In this document: piece by piece, positions 1-8,141 of the stretch
Layout: every line of letters starts with the position of its first letter
How positions within the stretch are numbered: position 1 is the stretch's first letter
Assembly: GCF_042666615.1 (NCBI RefSeq)
Contig: NZ_JBHTDD010000034.1
Location: forward strand, 1-64,000
Origin: KBS50 sp042666615
GTDB taxonomy: Bacteria; Actinomycetota; Actinomycetes; Mycobacteriales; Micromonosporaceae
DNA: 64,000 bases
Direction of reading: 5' to 3'
The notes under the pieces: generated by a model
Databases searched by the model: none
What the model was told of the DNA's origin: nothing
Seen by the model: only the letters and a program-made list of their open reading frames with translations
Position numbers and translations under genes: made by a program

Positions 1-5
1 GGTGC

Positions 6-54
6 GGGGTATGGGTGGGTGGGGGTGTTTTGGGGGGATCGGGGGGTTCTGGGG
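6..54 (+). other. G-run tract, possible G-quadruplex
   Basis: Seven runs of three to six G lie within 50 bases (6-9, 13-15, 17-19, 21-25, 32-37, 41-46, 51-54), separated by loops of one to six bases. This is the textbook arrangement for an intramolecular G-quadruplex in the + strand. It lies upstream of the padR gene. No coding sequence is credible here. Whether it folds or matters for expression is inference. Confidence 0.45.
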
Positions 55-106
55 TGGTTGGAGGGTGCGGTGAGGTGGGTGTCGAGAGATCGATCGTCCT
101 CAACCG

Positions 107-125
107 ACTGTCGTCCAAAGACAGT
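107..125. promoter_or_regulatory. Inverted repeat upstream of padR, candidate operator
   Basis: ACTGTC-N7-GACAGT, two perfect 6-base arms, lies 78 bases before the padR start. PadR-family repressors usually bind a dyad in their own promoter, so this is a candidate autoregulatory site. No -10 hexamer can be placed with confidence, so the assignment is by position and symmetry only. Confidence 0.4.
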
Positions 126-202
126 GCACAATGGAAAGGGAAGATCGGACGGATCATGTCAAATCCTGGACGCCGAGTCGACAAAGTGGCAGCGTAGAGG
201 CC

Positions 203-718
203 ATGGCGGAAACAGCTATCAACCCGACGGCGGCGGCCCTGCTGGGGCTCCTGCACGAGGGTCCCATGACGGGCGGCCAGTTGATGGCCGCCGCCGAGCG
301 GCGTCTCGGCCCGTACTGGTCGATGACCCGCAGTCAGGTCTACCGCGAACTGCCCGTGCTGGCCGACCAGGGCCTGGTCCGGATGGGTAAGCCCGGCCCC
401 CGGTCCAGCCAGCCGTACGCGATCACCGCCGCCGGCAAGCGCACCTTCTCCCGTTGGCTCACCGAGCACCCCGGCCGGGACGCGCTGCGCAACCCGGTCG
501 CGCTGCGGGTGGCTTTCGGGCCGCTGCACACCACCGCCCAGCTCAAGGCGCTCTACTCGACCGCGAACGAGTACCACACCGAGGCGCTGGCCTTCGTGCG
601 CGAGCAGGCCAAGGAGTCCAAGAAGGCCGGCGACAAGTATGGCGCGGCCGCCCTGGAGTTCGCCGTCGCGTACCACAAGGCGGCGCTGTCGTGGCTCAAG
701 TCCGGGCCTACCAGCTAA
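203..718 (+). CDS. PadR family transcriptional regulator
   Basis: 171 aa. An N-terminal winged helix of the PadR type (about residues 8-85) includes the stretch GPMTGGQLMAAAERRLGPYW and the wing segment AITAAGKRTFSRWL. It is followed by a helical C-terminal dimerisation region (about 95-170). ATG 203 is preferred over an in-frame ATG at 131 because the conserved fold begins right after it and AGAGG precedes it, although the spacing is only two bases. The gene ends 52 bases before prfB and is co-oriented. PadR proteins are usually repressors answering small aromatic or antibiotic-like ligands; the target here is unknown. An inverted repeat upstream could be its operator. Confidence 0.8.
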   Translation: MAETAINPTAAALLGLLHEGPMTGGQLMAAAERRLGPYWSMTRSQVYRELPVLADQGLVRMGKPGPRSSQPYAITAAGKRTFSRWLTEHPGRDALRNPVALRVAFGPLHTTAQLKALYSTANEYHTEALAFVREQAKESKKAGDKYGAAALEFAVAYHKAALSWLKSGPTS

Positions 719-756
719 GAGTGCCGGGCGGTGCCCGGTTCTCCCGGCCGGCGACG

Positions 757-762
757 TATTCT
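757..762 (+). promoter_or_regulatory. -10 element for leaderless prfB mRNA
   Basis: TATTCT lies eight bases before GTG 771, the distance expected when transcription starts at the initiation codon itself. No convincing -35 is visible. This placement favours GTG 771 over ATG 765 as the translational start of prfB. Confidence 0.5.
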
Positions 763-770
763 CGATGGTT

Positions 771-1892
771 GTGACCGCTGCCGACTACGCCGACCAGCTC
801 AAGGACCTCGACGCGACGATGCGCTCGATCGAGGCCGTCCTCGACGTCGACAAGCTACGCCGGGACAAGGCCCGGCTGGAGGAGGCGGCGTCCGCCCCGG
901 ACCTGTGGGACGACCAGGCCCGGGCCCAGCAGGTGACCTCCCAGCTCTCGTACGTAAACGGGGAGATCGACAAGCTGTCGACCCTGCGCTCGCGGCTGGA
1001 CGACGCCCGGGTGTTGCTCGAACTCGCCGAGGCCGAGGACGACCCCGGCACCCTGGCCGAGGTGGAAACCGAGATAGCCGGGCTGACCAAGGCCATCGAG
1101 GAGATGGAGGTCCGCACCCTGCTCTCCGGCGAGTACGACTCGCGGGAGGCGTTGGTCGCCATCCGGGCCGGGGCGGGCGGGGTGGACGCGGCGGACTTCG
1201 CCGAGATGCTGCTGCGGATGTACCTGCGCTGGGCCGAACGGCACGGCTATCCCACCGAGGTCTACGAGACGTCGTACGCCGAGGAGGCCGGCCTCAAGTC
1301 CGCGACCTTCACGGTGAAGGTCCCGTACGCCTACGGCACGCTGAGTGTCGAGGCGGGTACCCACCGGCTGGTCCGGATCAGCCCGTTCGACAACCAGGGC
1401 CGCCGGCAGACCAGCTTCGCCGGGGTCGAGGTGCTGCCGGTGGTGGAGCAGACCGACCACATCGACATTCCCGAGAACGAGATGCGGATTGACGTCTACC
1501 GTTCGTCAGGGCCCGGTGGACAGAGCGTCAACACGACCGACTCTGCGGTACGGATCACACACGTGCCCACCGGCATCGTCGTGACCTGCCAGAACGAGAA
1601 GTCGCAACTGCAGAACAAGGCGTCGGCGCTGCGCGTGCTCCAGGCCCGGCTGCTGGAGCGCAAGCGCCAGGAGGAGCAGGCCAAGCTGCAGGGCCTCAAG
1701 GCGGACGCCGCCGGTTCCTGGGGTGACCAGATGCGGTCCTACGTGCTGCACCCGTACCAGATGGTGAAGGACCTACGGACGGAGCAGGAGACCGGGAACC
1801 CCACCTCGGTTTTCGACGGGGACCTGGACAGCTTCATCGAGGCCGGCATCCGCTGGCGGAAGCGGCAGCAGTTGGAGGTCGACGCGGGGTGA
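771..1892 (+). CDS. prfB: Peptide chain release factor 2
   Basis: 373 aa, the usual RF2 length. The protein reads UGA and UAA at the ribosomal A site and triggers peptide release. The SPF anticodon tripeptide is at about 204-206 (RISPFDNQG) and the catalytic GGQ at 249-251 (SSGPGGQSVN), almost exactly the E. coli numbering. SPF distinguishes RF2 from RF1. There is no in-frame UGA and no programmed frameshift, unlike the E. coli gene. The start is either ATG 765 or GTG 771. GTG fits a TATTCT -10 placed for leaderless transcription, and no Shine-Dalgarno sequence is present. It stands upstream of ftsEX, as in other actinobacteria. Confidence 0.97.
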   Translation: MTAADYADQLKDLDATMRSIEAVLDVDKLRRDKARLEEAASAPDLWDDQARAQQVTSQLSYVNGEIDKLSTLRSRLDDARVLLELAEAEDDPGTLAEVETEIAGLTKAIEEMEVRTLLSGEYDSREALVAIRAGAGGVDAADFAEMLLRMYLRWAERHGYPTEVYETSYAEEAGLKSATFTVKVPYAYGTLSVEAGTHRLVRISPFDNQGRRQTSFAGVEVLPVVEQTDHIDIPENEMRIDVYRSSGPGGQSVNTTDSAVRITHVPTGIVVTCQNEKSQLQNKASALRVLQARLLERKRQEEQAKLQGLKADAAGSWGDQMRSYVLHPYQMVKDLRTEQETGNPTSVFDGDLDSFIEAGIRWRKRQQLEVDAG

Positions 1893-1974
1893 TCACGGGG
1901 GAACTCCGGATGGTTCGATGGTGGCGACAAATTTCACCTAACTGACAACATCCGGCCGGGGGTGGGCACCGGAC

Positions 1975-2002
1975 TTGGCGTATCAGTTACACGGCGTAGA
2001 CT
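1975..2002 (+). promoter_or_regulatory. Promoter of ftsE (leaderless)
   Basis: TTGGCG (1975-1980), a 16-base spacer and TAGACT (1997-2002) precede GTG 2011 by eight bases, so transcription should begin at or next to the start codon. No ribosome binding site is present, which agrees with a leaderless message. Confidence 0.55.
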
Positions 2003-2010
2003 CACCACCC

Positions 2011-2691
2011 GTGATTCAGCTCGAGCAAGTGACCAAGACGTACCCGAAGGCGTCCCGGCCGTCGTTGGACAACGTGTCGGTGGGGATCGAGAAGGGTGAG
2101 TTCGTCTTCTTCATCGGCCCGTCCGGCTCCGGTAAGTCCACGATCATCAAGCTGCTGCTCCACGAAGTCACCCCGAACAAGGGCAAGGTCGTGGTCAACA
2201 GCCGGGACGTCACGTCCATGCGCTCGTGGAAGATCCCGAACTTCCGGCGGTCGATCGGTTGCGTCTTCCAGGACTTCCGGTTGCTTCCCAACCGCACCGC
2301 GTACGAGAACGTGGCGTTCGCGCTCGAGGTGATCGGCAAGACCAAGGCGGTGGCCCGCCGGGTCGTGCCCGAGGTGCTGGAGCTGGTCGGCCTGGGCGGC
2401 AAGGAGCACCGCTACCCGCACGAGCTCTCCGGCGGTGAGCAGCAGCGGGTGGCCGTCGCCCGGGCATTCGTGAATCGACCGCTGATCCTGCTGGCGGACG
2501 AGCCGACCGGAAACCTGGACCCCGACACGTCGATCGAGATCATGCGGCTGCTGGACCGGATCAACCGCACGGGCACGACGGTCGTCATGGTCACCCACGA
2601 CTCCAACATCGTGAACCAGATGCGACGTCGGGTCATCGAGATCGAGAGCGGACGGATCGTCCGTGACCAGGCCCGTGGCGTCTACGGCTGA
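2011..2691 (+). CDS. ftsE: Cell division ATP-binding protein FtsE
   Basis: 226 aa ABC ATPase. Walker A GPSGSGKST is at about 36-44, the signature LSGGEQQRV at about 139-147, Walker B ILLADEP at about 159-165, and the H-loop at the end of VVMVTHD. With FtsX it forms the membrane complex that activates peptidoglycan hydrolases at the division site. An upstream in-frame TTG at 1975 would add twelve residues, but it lies inside the predicted -35, so GTG 2011 is preferred. ftsX follows after 60 bases. Confidence 0.96.
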   Translation: MIQLEQVTKTYPKASRPSLDNVSVGIEKGEFVFFIGPSGSGKSTIIKLLLHEVTPNKGKVVVNSRDVTSMRSWKIPNFRRSIGCVFQDFRLLPNRTAYENVAFALEVIGKTKAVARRVVPEVLELVGLGGKEHRYPHELSGGEQQRVAVARAFVNRPLILLADEPTGNLDPDTSIEIMRLLDRINRTGTTVVMVTHDSNIVNQMRRRVIEIESGRIVRDQARGVYG

Positions 2692-2751
2692 CCCCTCGCC
2701 GCGCCCTGACCCGACCCCGAACCACCAGCGGAGATCCGGAAGGAACCCCCG

Positions 2752-3627
2752 ATGCGCCTGAAGTACGTCCTGTCCGAGGTGCTCGTCGGACTATGGCGAA
2801 ACGTCACAATGACGGTCGCGATGATCATTACCATGATGGTGTCGCTCGCCATGCTGGGTACCAGCGGCCTGATGTACCTCCAGGTCAACAACATGAAGGA
2901 CTGGTACTACGAGAAGATCGAGGTGTCGATCTTCCTCAAGCAGGACGCCACCCCGGAGCAGAAGGACGAGCTCAAGACGCAGCTGGACAGCGACCCGCTG
3001 GTCCGGGAGGTCTACTTCGAGTCGCGTGATGAGGCGCTCACGAAGTTCAAGGAGATGTACCGGGACGCCCCCGACCTGGTGGGCGCGGTCACCGCGGCTC
3101 AGTTGCCCGAGTCGTACCGGGTCAAGCTCAACAACCCGGAGCAGTTCACCGCCATCTACGACAAGTACAAGAGCACCGCGGGCATCGACCAGATCATCGA
3201 CCAGCGGAAACTGCTGGACAAGGTCTTCAACATCCTCGGCTCGGTGCAGAAGATGGCGCTCGGTGCGGCAGCCCTGATGGCGCTTGCCGCGTTACTGCTG
3301 GTGGCAAACACGATCCAGGTCGCCGCGTACAGCAAACGCCGTGAGGTCGCGGTCATGAAACTCGTCGGCGCCTCCAACTGGTTCATCCAGGCCCCGTTCG
3401 TGCTGGAGGCTGTCTTCGCCGGCCTGATCGGCTCGATTCTGGCGTTCGGCATGCTGGCGCTCGGTAAGGCGGTGCTGCTGGACGGCTCCTTGCGGGAACT
3501 GACAAACCTGCTCACTCCGATCGAGTGGAGCACCGTGTTGCTCATGTTCCCGTTCATGGCGGGAGTCGGGAGCCTGATCAGCGCCATCACCGCGTGGGTC
3601 ACGTTGCGCTTCTACCTGCGGGTCTAG
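2752..3627 (+). CDS. ftsX: Cell division permease-like protein FtsX
   Basis: 291 aa. The topology is typical of FtsX: one N-terminal transmembrane segment (about 20-43), a large extracytoplasmic domain (about 45-165) that contacts hydrolase partners, and three C-terminal transmembrane helices (about 168-195, 215-240, 258-285). The segment YSKRREVAVMKLVGASNWF after the second helix is the conserved cytoplasmic coupling region. A GAAGGA site precedes the ATG. The partner ATPase ftsE lies directly upstream. A very strong inverted repeat follows the stop codon. Confidence 0.95.
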   Translation: MRLKYVLSEVLVGLWRNVTMTVAMIITMMVSLAMLGTSGLMYLQVNNMKDWYYEKIEVSIFLKQDATPEQKDELKTQLDSDPLVREVYFESRDEALTKFKEMYRDAPDLVGAVTAAQLPESYRVKLNNPEQFTAIYDKYKSTAGIDQIIDQRKLLDKVFNILGSVQKMALGAAALMALAALLLVANTIQVAAYSKRREVAVMKLVGASNWFIQAPFVLEAVFAGLIGSILAFGMLALGKAVLLDGSLRELTNLLTPIEWSTVLLMFPFMAGVGSLISAITAWVTLRFYLRV

Positions 3628-3635
3628 GCGGGTCG

Positions 3636-3707
3636 GGGTTTCCGCCGGGCCCGCCCACTCTGGGCGGTCAGGCTTGATCCCGTCGTGGGCGGGCCCGGCG
3701 GAAACCC
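3636..3707. terminator. Perfect 23-bp inverted repeat between ftsX and smpB
   Basis: Arms at 3636-3658 and 3685-3707 are perfectly complementary over 23 bases, with a 26-base loop. The stem begins nine bases after the ftsX stop. There is no T-run, so this would be a stem-only terminator of the kind proposed for high-GC actinobacteria, or an mRNA-stabilising hairpin. The arms are almost pure G/C apart from a short GGGTTT/AAACCC end. Confidence 0.6.
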
Positions 3708-3827
3708 GAACACTCGGTCCTCGGCCGGGTCGCGGCGGTGTGCCCGAAATCGCTCCGACTGACCCGGTCAGGCTGGGTAGCATTGCTCGGTCTCCAGCGG
3801 ATCATGAGCGAGAGGGGAGTGGCGCGG

Positions 3828-4310
3828 ATGCCACGGGAGAAGGGGCGCAAGGTCGTCGCCTCCAACCGCAAGGCGCGCCACGACTACGCGATCCTCGACA
3901 CCTACGAGGCCGGCATGGCGCTCACCGGCACCGAGGTCAAGTCGCTGCGAGCCGGACGGGCGTCCCTGGTGGACGCGTTCGCCCAGGAGCGCGACGGTGA
4001 GTTGTTCCTGCACGGCATGCACATCCCCGAGTACACCCAGGGCACCTGGACCAACCACGAGCCCCGGCGCACCCGCAAGCTGCTGCTCAACCGCATCGAG
4101 ATCGACCGTCTGATCGGCAAGCTGCGGGAGAGCGGGCTCACCCTGGTGCCGCTGTCGGTGTACTTCTCCGACGGCTGGGCAAAGGTCGAGGTCGGCCTCG
4201 CCAAGGGCAAGAAGTCGTACGACAAGCGCCAGGATCTGGCCAAGCGGGACGCGGATCGGGAGATCGCCCGGGTGGTGGGCCGGCGCGGCAAGGGCATGCG
4301 TCGGATGTGA
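3828..4310 (+). CDS. smpB: SsrA-binding protein SmpB
   Basis: 160 aa, standard length. SmpB binds tmRNA and guides it into stalled ribosomes in trans-translation. The OB-fold body (about 10-125) includes ARHDYAILDTYEAGMALTGT and the family segment FLHGMHIPEYTQG. The basic tail KRDADREIARVVGRRGKG is the part that occupies the empty mRNA channel. ATG 3828 lies nine bases after a GGGGAG site; GTG 3819 and ATG 3804 are in frame but less well placed. The tmRNA gene follows 117 bases downstream on the same strand. Confidence 0.97.
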   Translation: MPREKGRKVVASNRKARHDYAILDTYEAGMALTGTEVKSLRAGRASLVDAFAQERDGELFLHGMHIPEYTQGTWTNHEPRRTRKLLLNRIEIDRLIGKLRESGLTLVPLSVYFSDGWAKVEVGLAKGKKSYDKRQDLAKRDADREIARVVGRRGKGMRRM

Positions 4311-4427
4311 GCCTCGTCCCGAAATGTCTGATTTGCTGGCGAGGCGGCGTGGTATCCGGGATGAAGTCGGGCCGGGCAGGCGTTAAGCTTGACGGGCCGG
4401 AGATCGTTCGGCACGCAACATCATCCA

Positions 4428-4803
4428 GGGGGTGACTGGTTTCGACTTCGTGCGTTGAGGCAGGGGAAGCGAGCCGAGGAAGCCGACGTCGTCTCGATAA
4501 TCGGTCGTCGGAAACCTATAAGCGCCAAGGTTAATCGCGCTAACTACGCTCTCGCCGCCTGAGGCGAGTAGCTAGTTTGTCGGCCTGGGAGTGCCTTCGA
4601 CCCAGTTAGCCGGCATCAGCTAGAAGGCTGGCCAATCGGACCCGGTCGCGGGGTCCGTGCGGCGAGATCAATCAGCGACTGGGCCCGTCACACCGACTCG
4701 CTCGCGTGATCGGAGGGGCCGAGTAGAGGCACAGCGAGCTGCGCTCGGAGAAGCCCTGACGAGGCGGCGAAGGACCCGGGTTCGATTCCCGGCACCTCCA
4801 CCG
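4428..4803 (+). ncRNA. ssrA: tmRNA (SsrA)
   Basis: The 5' end GGGGGTG pairs with CACCTCC at 4793-4799 to form the tRNA-like acceptor stem. The T-arm GGGTTCGATTCCC is intact, and the discriminator A is at 4800. The following bases are CCG, so the CCA tail is added after transcription. The tag frame can be read at 4524-4562: resume codon GCC followed by KVNRANYALAA and a TGA stop, giving the peptide AKVNRANYALAA. The ALAA end is the usual proteolysis signal. It sits directly downstream of smpB, whose product is its partner, and is followed by a strong terminator. Confidence 0.97.
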
Positions 4804-4805
4804 CG

Positions 4806-4845
4806 CGGCGGCCCCACCCGGTTCGGGTGGGGCCGCCGTTGTCTG
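4806..4845 (+). terminator. Terminator of ssrA
   Basis: CGGCGGCCCCACCCG at 4806-4820 pairs perfectly with 4824-4838 across a three-base loop (GTT). TTGTCTGTGT follows. The 15-bp stem is immediately downstream of the mature tmRNA 3' end. Confidence 0.85.
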
Positions 4846-4951
4846 TGTGCCCGGTGGGTCAATCGGAGCAGATGAGGCAGCTCAGAGGGCTGGACGCGGG
4901 GCTGCGTCGAGCGCACCATCTCCTCACAGGTGCGGCGCGAGGAGGTGCGTC

Positions 4952-5431
4952 TTGACGACCATTCCGGTGCGCCCCCCGGCCTCCATGTCGCCCGGTTCGA
5001 CGCGCGTGTCCCTGCGGGCCGCGCGCGCCCACCGGGCCACCCTGCTTACCGACATCCAGAACGTCGAACGCGCCCTCGCCGCCCCCGCCGGCCACCCGAT
5101 GTGGCGGCAGCGGGTCAGCGTGCGGCTGGCCGGCCTCGGCCGGGCGTTCGGCGAACACATGGTGGTCACCGAGGGGCCGGACGGGCTGTACGCCGAGTTG
5201 TTGGATCACGCTCCGCGGCTGGCCCGCGCGGTGCACGTGCTGATCCGGGAGCACGCCGCCGTGCTGGCCTCGGTCGCGGCGTTGCGGCAACGGGTGGATC
5301 ATCCCCAGACCACCGTCGACGAGATCCGGACCTGGGGTGGCGATCTGCTGCGGGAGTTGTCTCGGCACCGGCAGCGCGGAGCGGATCTCGTCTACCAGGC
5401 GTACCAGATCGACATCGGCGGCGAAACCTGA
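4952..5431 (+). CDS. Hemerythrin-like (HHE) domain protein
   Basis: 159 aa, mostly helical. The pattern EHMVVTEGPDGLYAELLDHAPRL, then LIREHAAVL, then ELSRHRQRGADLVYQAYQIDIGG resembles bacterial hemerythrin HHE cation-binding proteins: histidines and acidic residues spaced along four helices that could hold a di-iron centre. Such proteins bind oxygen or respond to oxidative or nitrosative conditions; the role here is unknown. The start is TTG 4952, chosen because GGAGG lies six bases upstream. The gene follows the tmRNA terminator as a separate unit and converges with the ThDP decarboxylase gene, leaving eight bases between the two stop codons. Confidence 0.6.
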   Translation: MTTIPVRPPASMSPGSTRVSLRAARAHRATLLTDIQNVERALAAPAGHPMWRQRVSVRLAGLGRAFGEHMVVTEGPDGLYAELLDHAPRLARAVHVLIREHAAVLASVAALRQRVDHPQTTVDEIRTWGGDLLRELSRHRQRGADLVYQAYQIDIGGET

Positions 5432-5439
5432 CGGCTGCC

Positions 5440-7035
5440 TCAGAGGATGTCCGGCACCTCGCCGGTGACCGGCGCCGCCAGCACCGTCGGCCCGGTCCCG
5501 GCCAGTCCGGCGCGTACCGCAGCACCGACCGCCTCCGCCGTCTCGACGGTCGACGTGCGGCAGCCGTACCCCCGGGCGACGGTGAGCAGGTCGAGGCCGG
5601 GCAGATCCAGGCCGGGAACGTCGGGTGTTCTCTCGTGCCGGGCGAACGCCTTGAGGATCCCGTACTGCTGGTTGACCGGCACCAGGACGACCAGGGGAAG
5701 CCGCTGGCGAGCCGCCGTCCACAGCGCCTGGACGGAGTAGTGGAACGACCCGTCGCCGATCACGGCGAGCACCGGCCGATGCCGGCCGGTGTCCCGCTCG
5801 GCCAGTGCGACACCCACCGCCGCCGGCAGTCCGAACCCGAGGCCGCCACTGGCCATCGTGAAGTACGACCGGGGCCGGGTGACCGGCAACCGGCGGCGCA
5901 ACGCCGCGAGGTTGGACGGCGTCTCCTGCACGAGTACGCCGTCGGCCGGCCAGTGCGCGGCGAGCGCGGCGAACAAGGCATCCGGGGTCGGCGGCTGGCC
6001 GAACTCCGGCGGCGGGAGGGGCTGCCGGGCGGGTGGCGGCAACCGGTCGGCGACCGGGAGCAACTCGGTGAGCGCGCGGCAGGCGAGCCGGCTGTGCGCC
6101 AGCAGGCTGTCCCCGACCGGTGCGCGGGCCACCTCCGCCGGGTCGTCGGTGATGTGCAGCAGCCGGGCTCCGACGGGCAGGTAGCTGCCCGGCACGTGCG
6201 GGTAGTAGCGGAACACCGGGGCGCCGACCACGAGGACGGTGTCGTGGCCGCGGAGCCGCTCCGCCAGCGGGGCGATGGCGAACGGCAGCACCCCTTGGAA
6301 CTGTGGGTGGTCCTCGGGAAAGCCGGCCCGTTCCGACGACGGAGCCGACCAGACCGGGGCGCGCAGTCGTTCGGCGAGTGCCACCGCCTCGGCCCACCCT
6401 CCGTCGCGGTCGATGCCACCACCCACCACCAGCACCGGGTTGTCGCTGCCGGCCAGCACCTCGGCGATGTCGCGCAACTGCTCCGGATCGGGACCGAACC
6501 GGGTGCTGATCCGCCGTTCCGGTGGGCCCTCCTCCGCGGGCTGCCGCCAGTCGTCGAGCGGCAGGGACAGCAGCACCGGTCCGGACGGCGGCTGTATCGC
6601 GAGTGCGTACCCGCGCAGCAGCGCCGCCGGGACGTCCTGCGCACGCGGCGGCTCGTAGCTCCACTTCACGTACGGCTGGGCCAGCTCGGTGGCGCGGATG
6701 CTGGTCAACCGCGGCTCGGTGACAAGCATGCCGCGGGCCTGCTGGCCGGCGGTGACCAGCAGTGGGGTCTTGTTGTGCCAGGCGGTGGCCAGGTTGCCCA
6801 TGCCGTTGCCCACGCCGGGAGCGGTGTGCAGGTTGACATGCGCGGCCCGGCCGGTTGCCTGGGCGTAGCCGTCGGCCATGGCCACCGCCGACGCCTCCTG
6901 CAGGGCCAGCACGTACCTGAAATCGGCCGGAAAGTCGGCCAGGAACGGCTCCTCGGTCGACCCGGGATTACCGAAGACCGTGGTCAGATCCAGCGCCCGC
7001 AACAGGTCGTAGGTCGCCTCGCGTACCGTCGTCAT
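5440..7035 (-). CDS. Benzoylformate decarboxylase-type ThDP enzyme
   Basis: 531 aa, full length for the family. Benzoylformate decarboxylases convert phenylglyoxylate to benzaldehyde in mandelate breakdown. Residues matching the Pseudomonas putida enzyme are Ser26 (GNPGSTEE), Glu47 (LALQEAS), which activates ThDP, and His70 (VNLHTAPG). The second catalytic His (281 there, in FRYH) is replaced: the segment reads FRYYPH, with Tyr278 and a histidine two residues later. The ThDP motif GDGSFHYSV through VPVNQQYG is intact near the C terminus. A GGAGGT site precedes the ATG. It lies 75 bases downstream of the MTA phosphorylase gene. No mandelate pathway genes are nearby, so the true 2-keto acid substrate is open. 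Confidence 0.8.
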   Translation of the reverse strand: MTTVREATYDLLRALDLTTVFGNPGSTEEPFLADFPADFRYVLALQEASAVAMADGYAQATGRAAHVNLHTAPGVGNGMGNLATAWHNKTPLLVTAGQQARGMLVTEPRLTSIRATELAQPYVKWSYEPPRAQDVPAALLRGYALAIQPPSGPVLLSLPLDDWRQPAEEGPPERRISTRFGPDPEQLRDIAEVLAGSDNPVLVVGGGIDRDGGWAEAVALAERLRAPVWSAPSSERAGFPEDHPQFQGVLPFAIAPLAERLRGHDTVLVVGAPVFRYYPHVPGSYLPVGARLLHITDDPAEVARAPVGDSLLAHSRLACRALTELLPVADRLPPPARQPLPPPEFGQPPTPDALFAALAAHWPADGVLVQETPSNLAALRRRLPVTRPRSYFTMASGGLGFGLPAAVGVALAERDTGRHRPVLAVIGDGSFHYSVQALWTAARQRLPLVVLVPVNQQYGILKAFARHERTPDVPGLDLPGLDLLTVARGYGCRTSTVETAEAVGAAVRAGLAGTGPTVLAAPVTGEVPDIL

Positions 7036-7110
7036 GGCTCGGGCACCTCCGCGTCCCGACCCTACCGACCATGGGCGCCGGATAATTGGTAACCCGGATC
7101 ATCCCGACGA

Positions 7111-7914
7111 TCACGGCAGGTCGAGCGGGAGGGTGATTCCGTCCAGGCTGTGCCGGCAGCGGCAGTCGTGCCCGGTCGGCAGTTGGGCGATCGCGCGCAA
7201 CAGCAGATCACGCAGGGTCGAGATGTTCTCGGCGAAGACCTTGAAGACCTCGTCCTGGGTCACTCCCTGGCCCGATTCCACCCCCGCGTCGTAGTCGGTG
7301 ACCAGGGCCACCGAGGTGTAGCAGAGGGCGAGTTCCCGGGCGAGCACGGCCTCCGGGTGGCCGGTCATGTTGATGATCGAACCGCCCGCCGAGGCGTACC
7401 ACTGCGACTCGGCCCGGGTGGAGAAGCGCGGGCCCTCCACGACGACCATGGTCCCGCCGTCGTGCGCGCTGATTCCCTCCCGGCGAGCCGTGTCCAGGAC
7501 CGTCGCCCGGCCCGTCGGACAGTACGGATCGGCGAACGGCACGTGCACCGCGCCACGGTCGAAGTAGGTCTGGATCCGGCCGCTCGTCCGGTCGATCATC
7601 TGGTCGGGCACCACGAACGCGCCGGGTCCGAATTCCGGGCGCAGCCCGCCGACCGCGCACGGGGCGAGGATCTGTCGAACCCCGATCGAGCGCAGCGCCC
7701 ACATGTTGGCCCGGTACGGGATGAGGTGCGGCGGATGCCGGTGGTCGCGACCGTGCCGGGGAAGGAACGCGACCGACCGACCGTCCACCTCGGCCAGCAT
7801 GATGGGATCCGACGGTTCGCCGTACGGTGTCTCCACCGGATGCGCGCGAACGTCGTCCATCAGGGCATACAGCCCCGACCCCCCGATGATCGCGAGTTCC
7901 GCGTGTGCCGCCAC
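7111..7914 (-). CDS. mtnP: S-methyl-5'-thioadenosine phosphorylase
   Basis: 267 aa, PNP/MTAP superfamily. The enzyme cleaves methylthioadenosine with phosphate to give adenine and methylthioribose-1-phosphate in methionine salvage. Visible family features are AIIGGSGLY at the N terminus, PRHGRDHRHPPHLIPYRANM (phosphate site), GPRFSTRAES and INMTGHPEAVLARE, then VTDYDAG. The aspartates in TDYDAG are those that select 6-amino purines in MTAP, arguing against a purely inosine-type enzyme. GTG start, with GGAAGGG upstream. Other salvage genes (mtnA, mtnB, mtnK) are not in the window. Confidence 0.85.
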   Translation of the reverse strand: MAAHAELAIIGGSGLYALMDDVRAHPVETPYGEPSDPIMLAEVDGRSVAFLPRHGRDHRHPPHLIPYRANMWALRSIGVRQILAPCAVGGLRPEFGPGAFVVPDQMIDRTSGRIQTYFDRGAVHVPFADPYCPTGRATVLDTARREGISAHDGGTMVVVEGPRFSTRAESQWYASAGGSIINMTGHPEAVLARELALCYTSVALVTDYDAGVESGQGVTQDEVFKVFAENISTLRDLLLRAIAQLPTGHDCRCRHSLDGITLPLDLP

Positions 7915-8018
7915 AGGCCCAGCCCTTCCAGTCGGGTTGCGGTCAATGTCCCCCCGCCCGGCCGTGCCGGGCCTCCAGACCTTAACCAGCCCGTGTGCCG
8001 CAGGCTATGGTGCGGTGC

Positions 8019-8129
8019 ATGACGTTGACGGTGTGGGTGCCGACGGTCGCCGGTCCGGTCCCGGACGCCCTACCTGTGCCGCGGCGGCGCGCCCGGGGGA
8101 CTCGGGCCGGCACCGGGGTGGACGGATAG
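8019..8129 (+). CDS. Small leaderless ORF before yqgE
   Basis: A 36-codon ORF beginning MTLTVWVPTVAG. Seven bases before its ATG is TATGGT, the same -10 spacing seen at several leaderless genes in this window. About 83% of its codons end in G or C. It stops 12 bases before the chosen yqgE ATG (8142), or 3 bases before GTG 8133, so it could act as a leader peptide coupling translation into yqgE. It could equally be the decayed 5' end of a longer gene, since the N terminus looks like the first strand of a dehydrogenase. Function unknown. Confidence 0.35.
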   Translation: MTLTVWVPTVAGPVPDALPVPRRRARGTRAGTGVDG

Positions 8130-8141
8130 CGGGTGGCTGGC

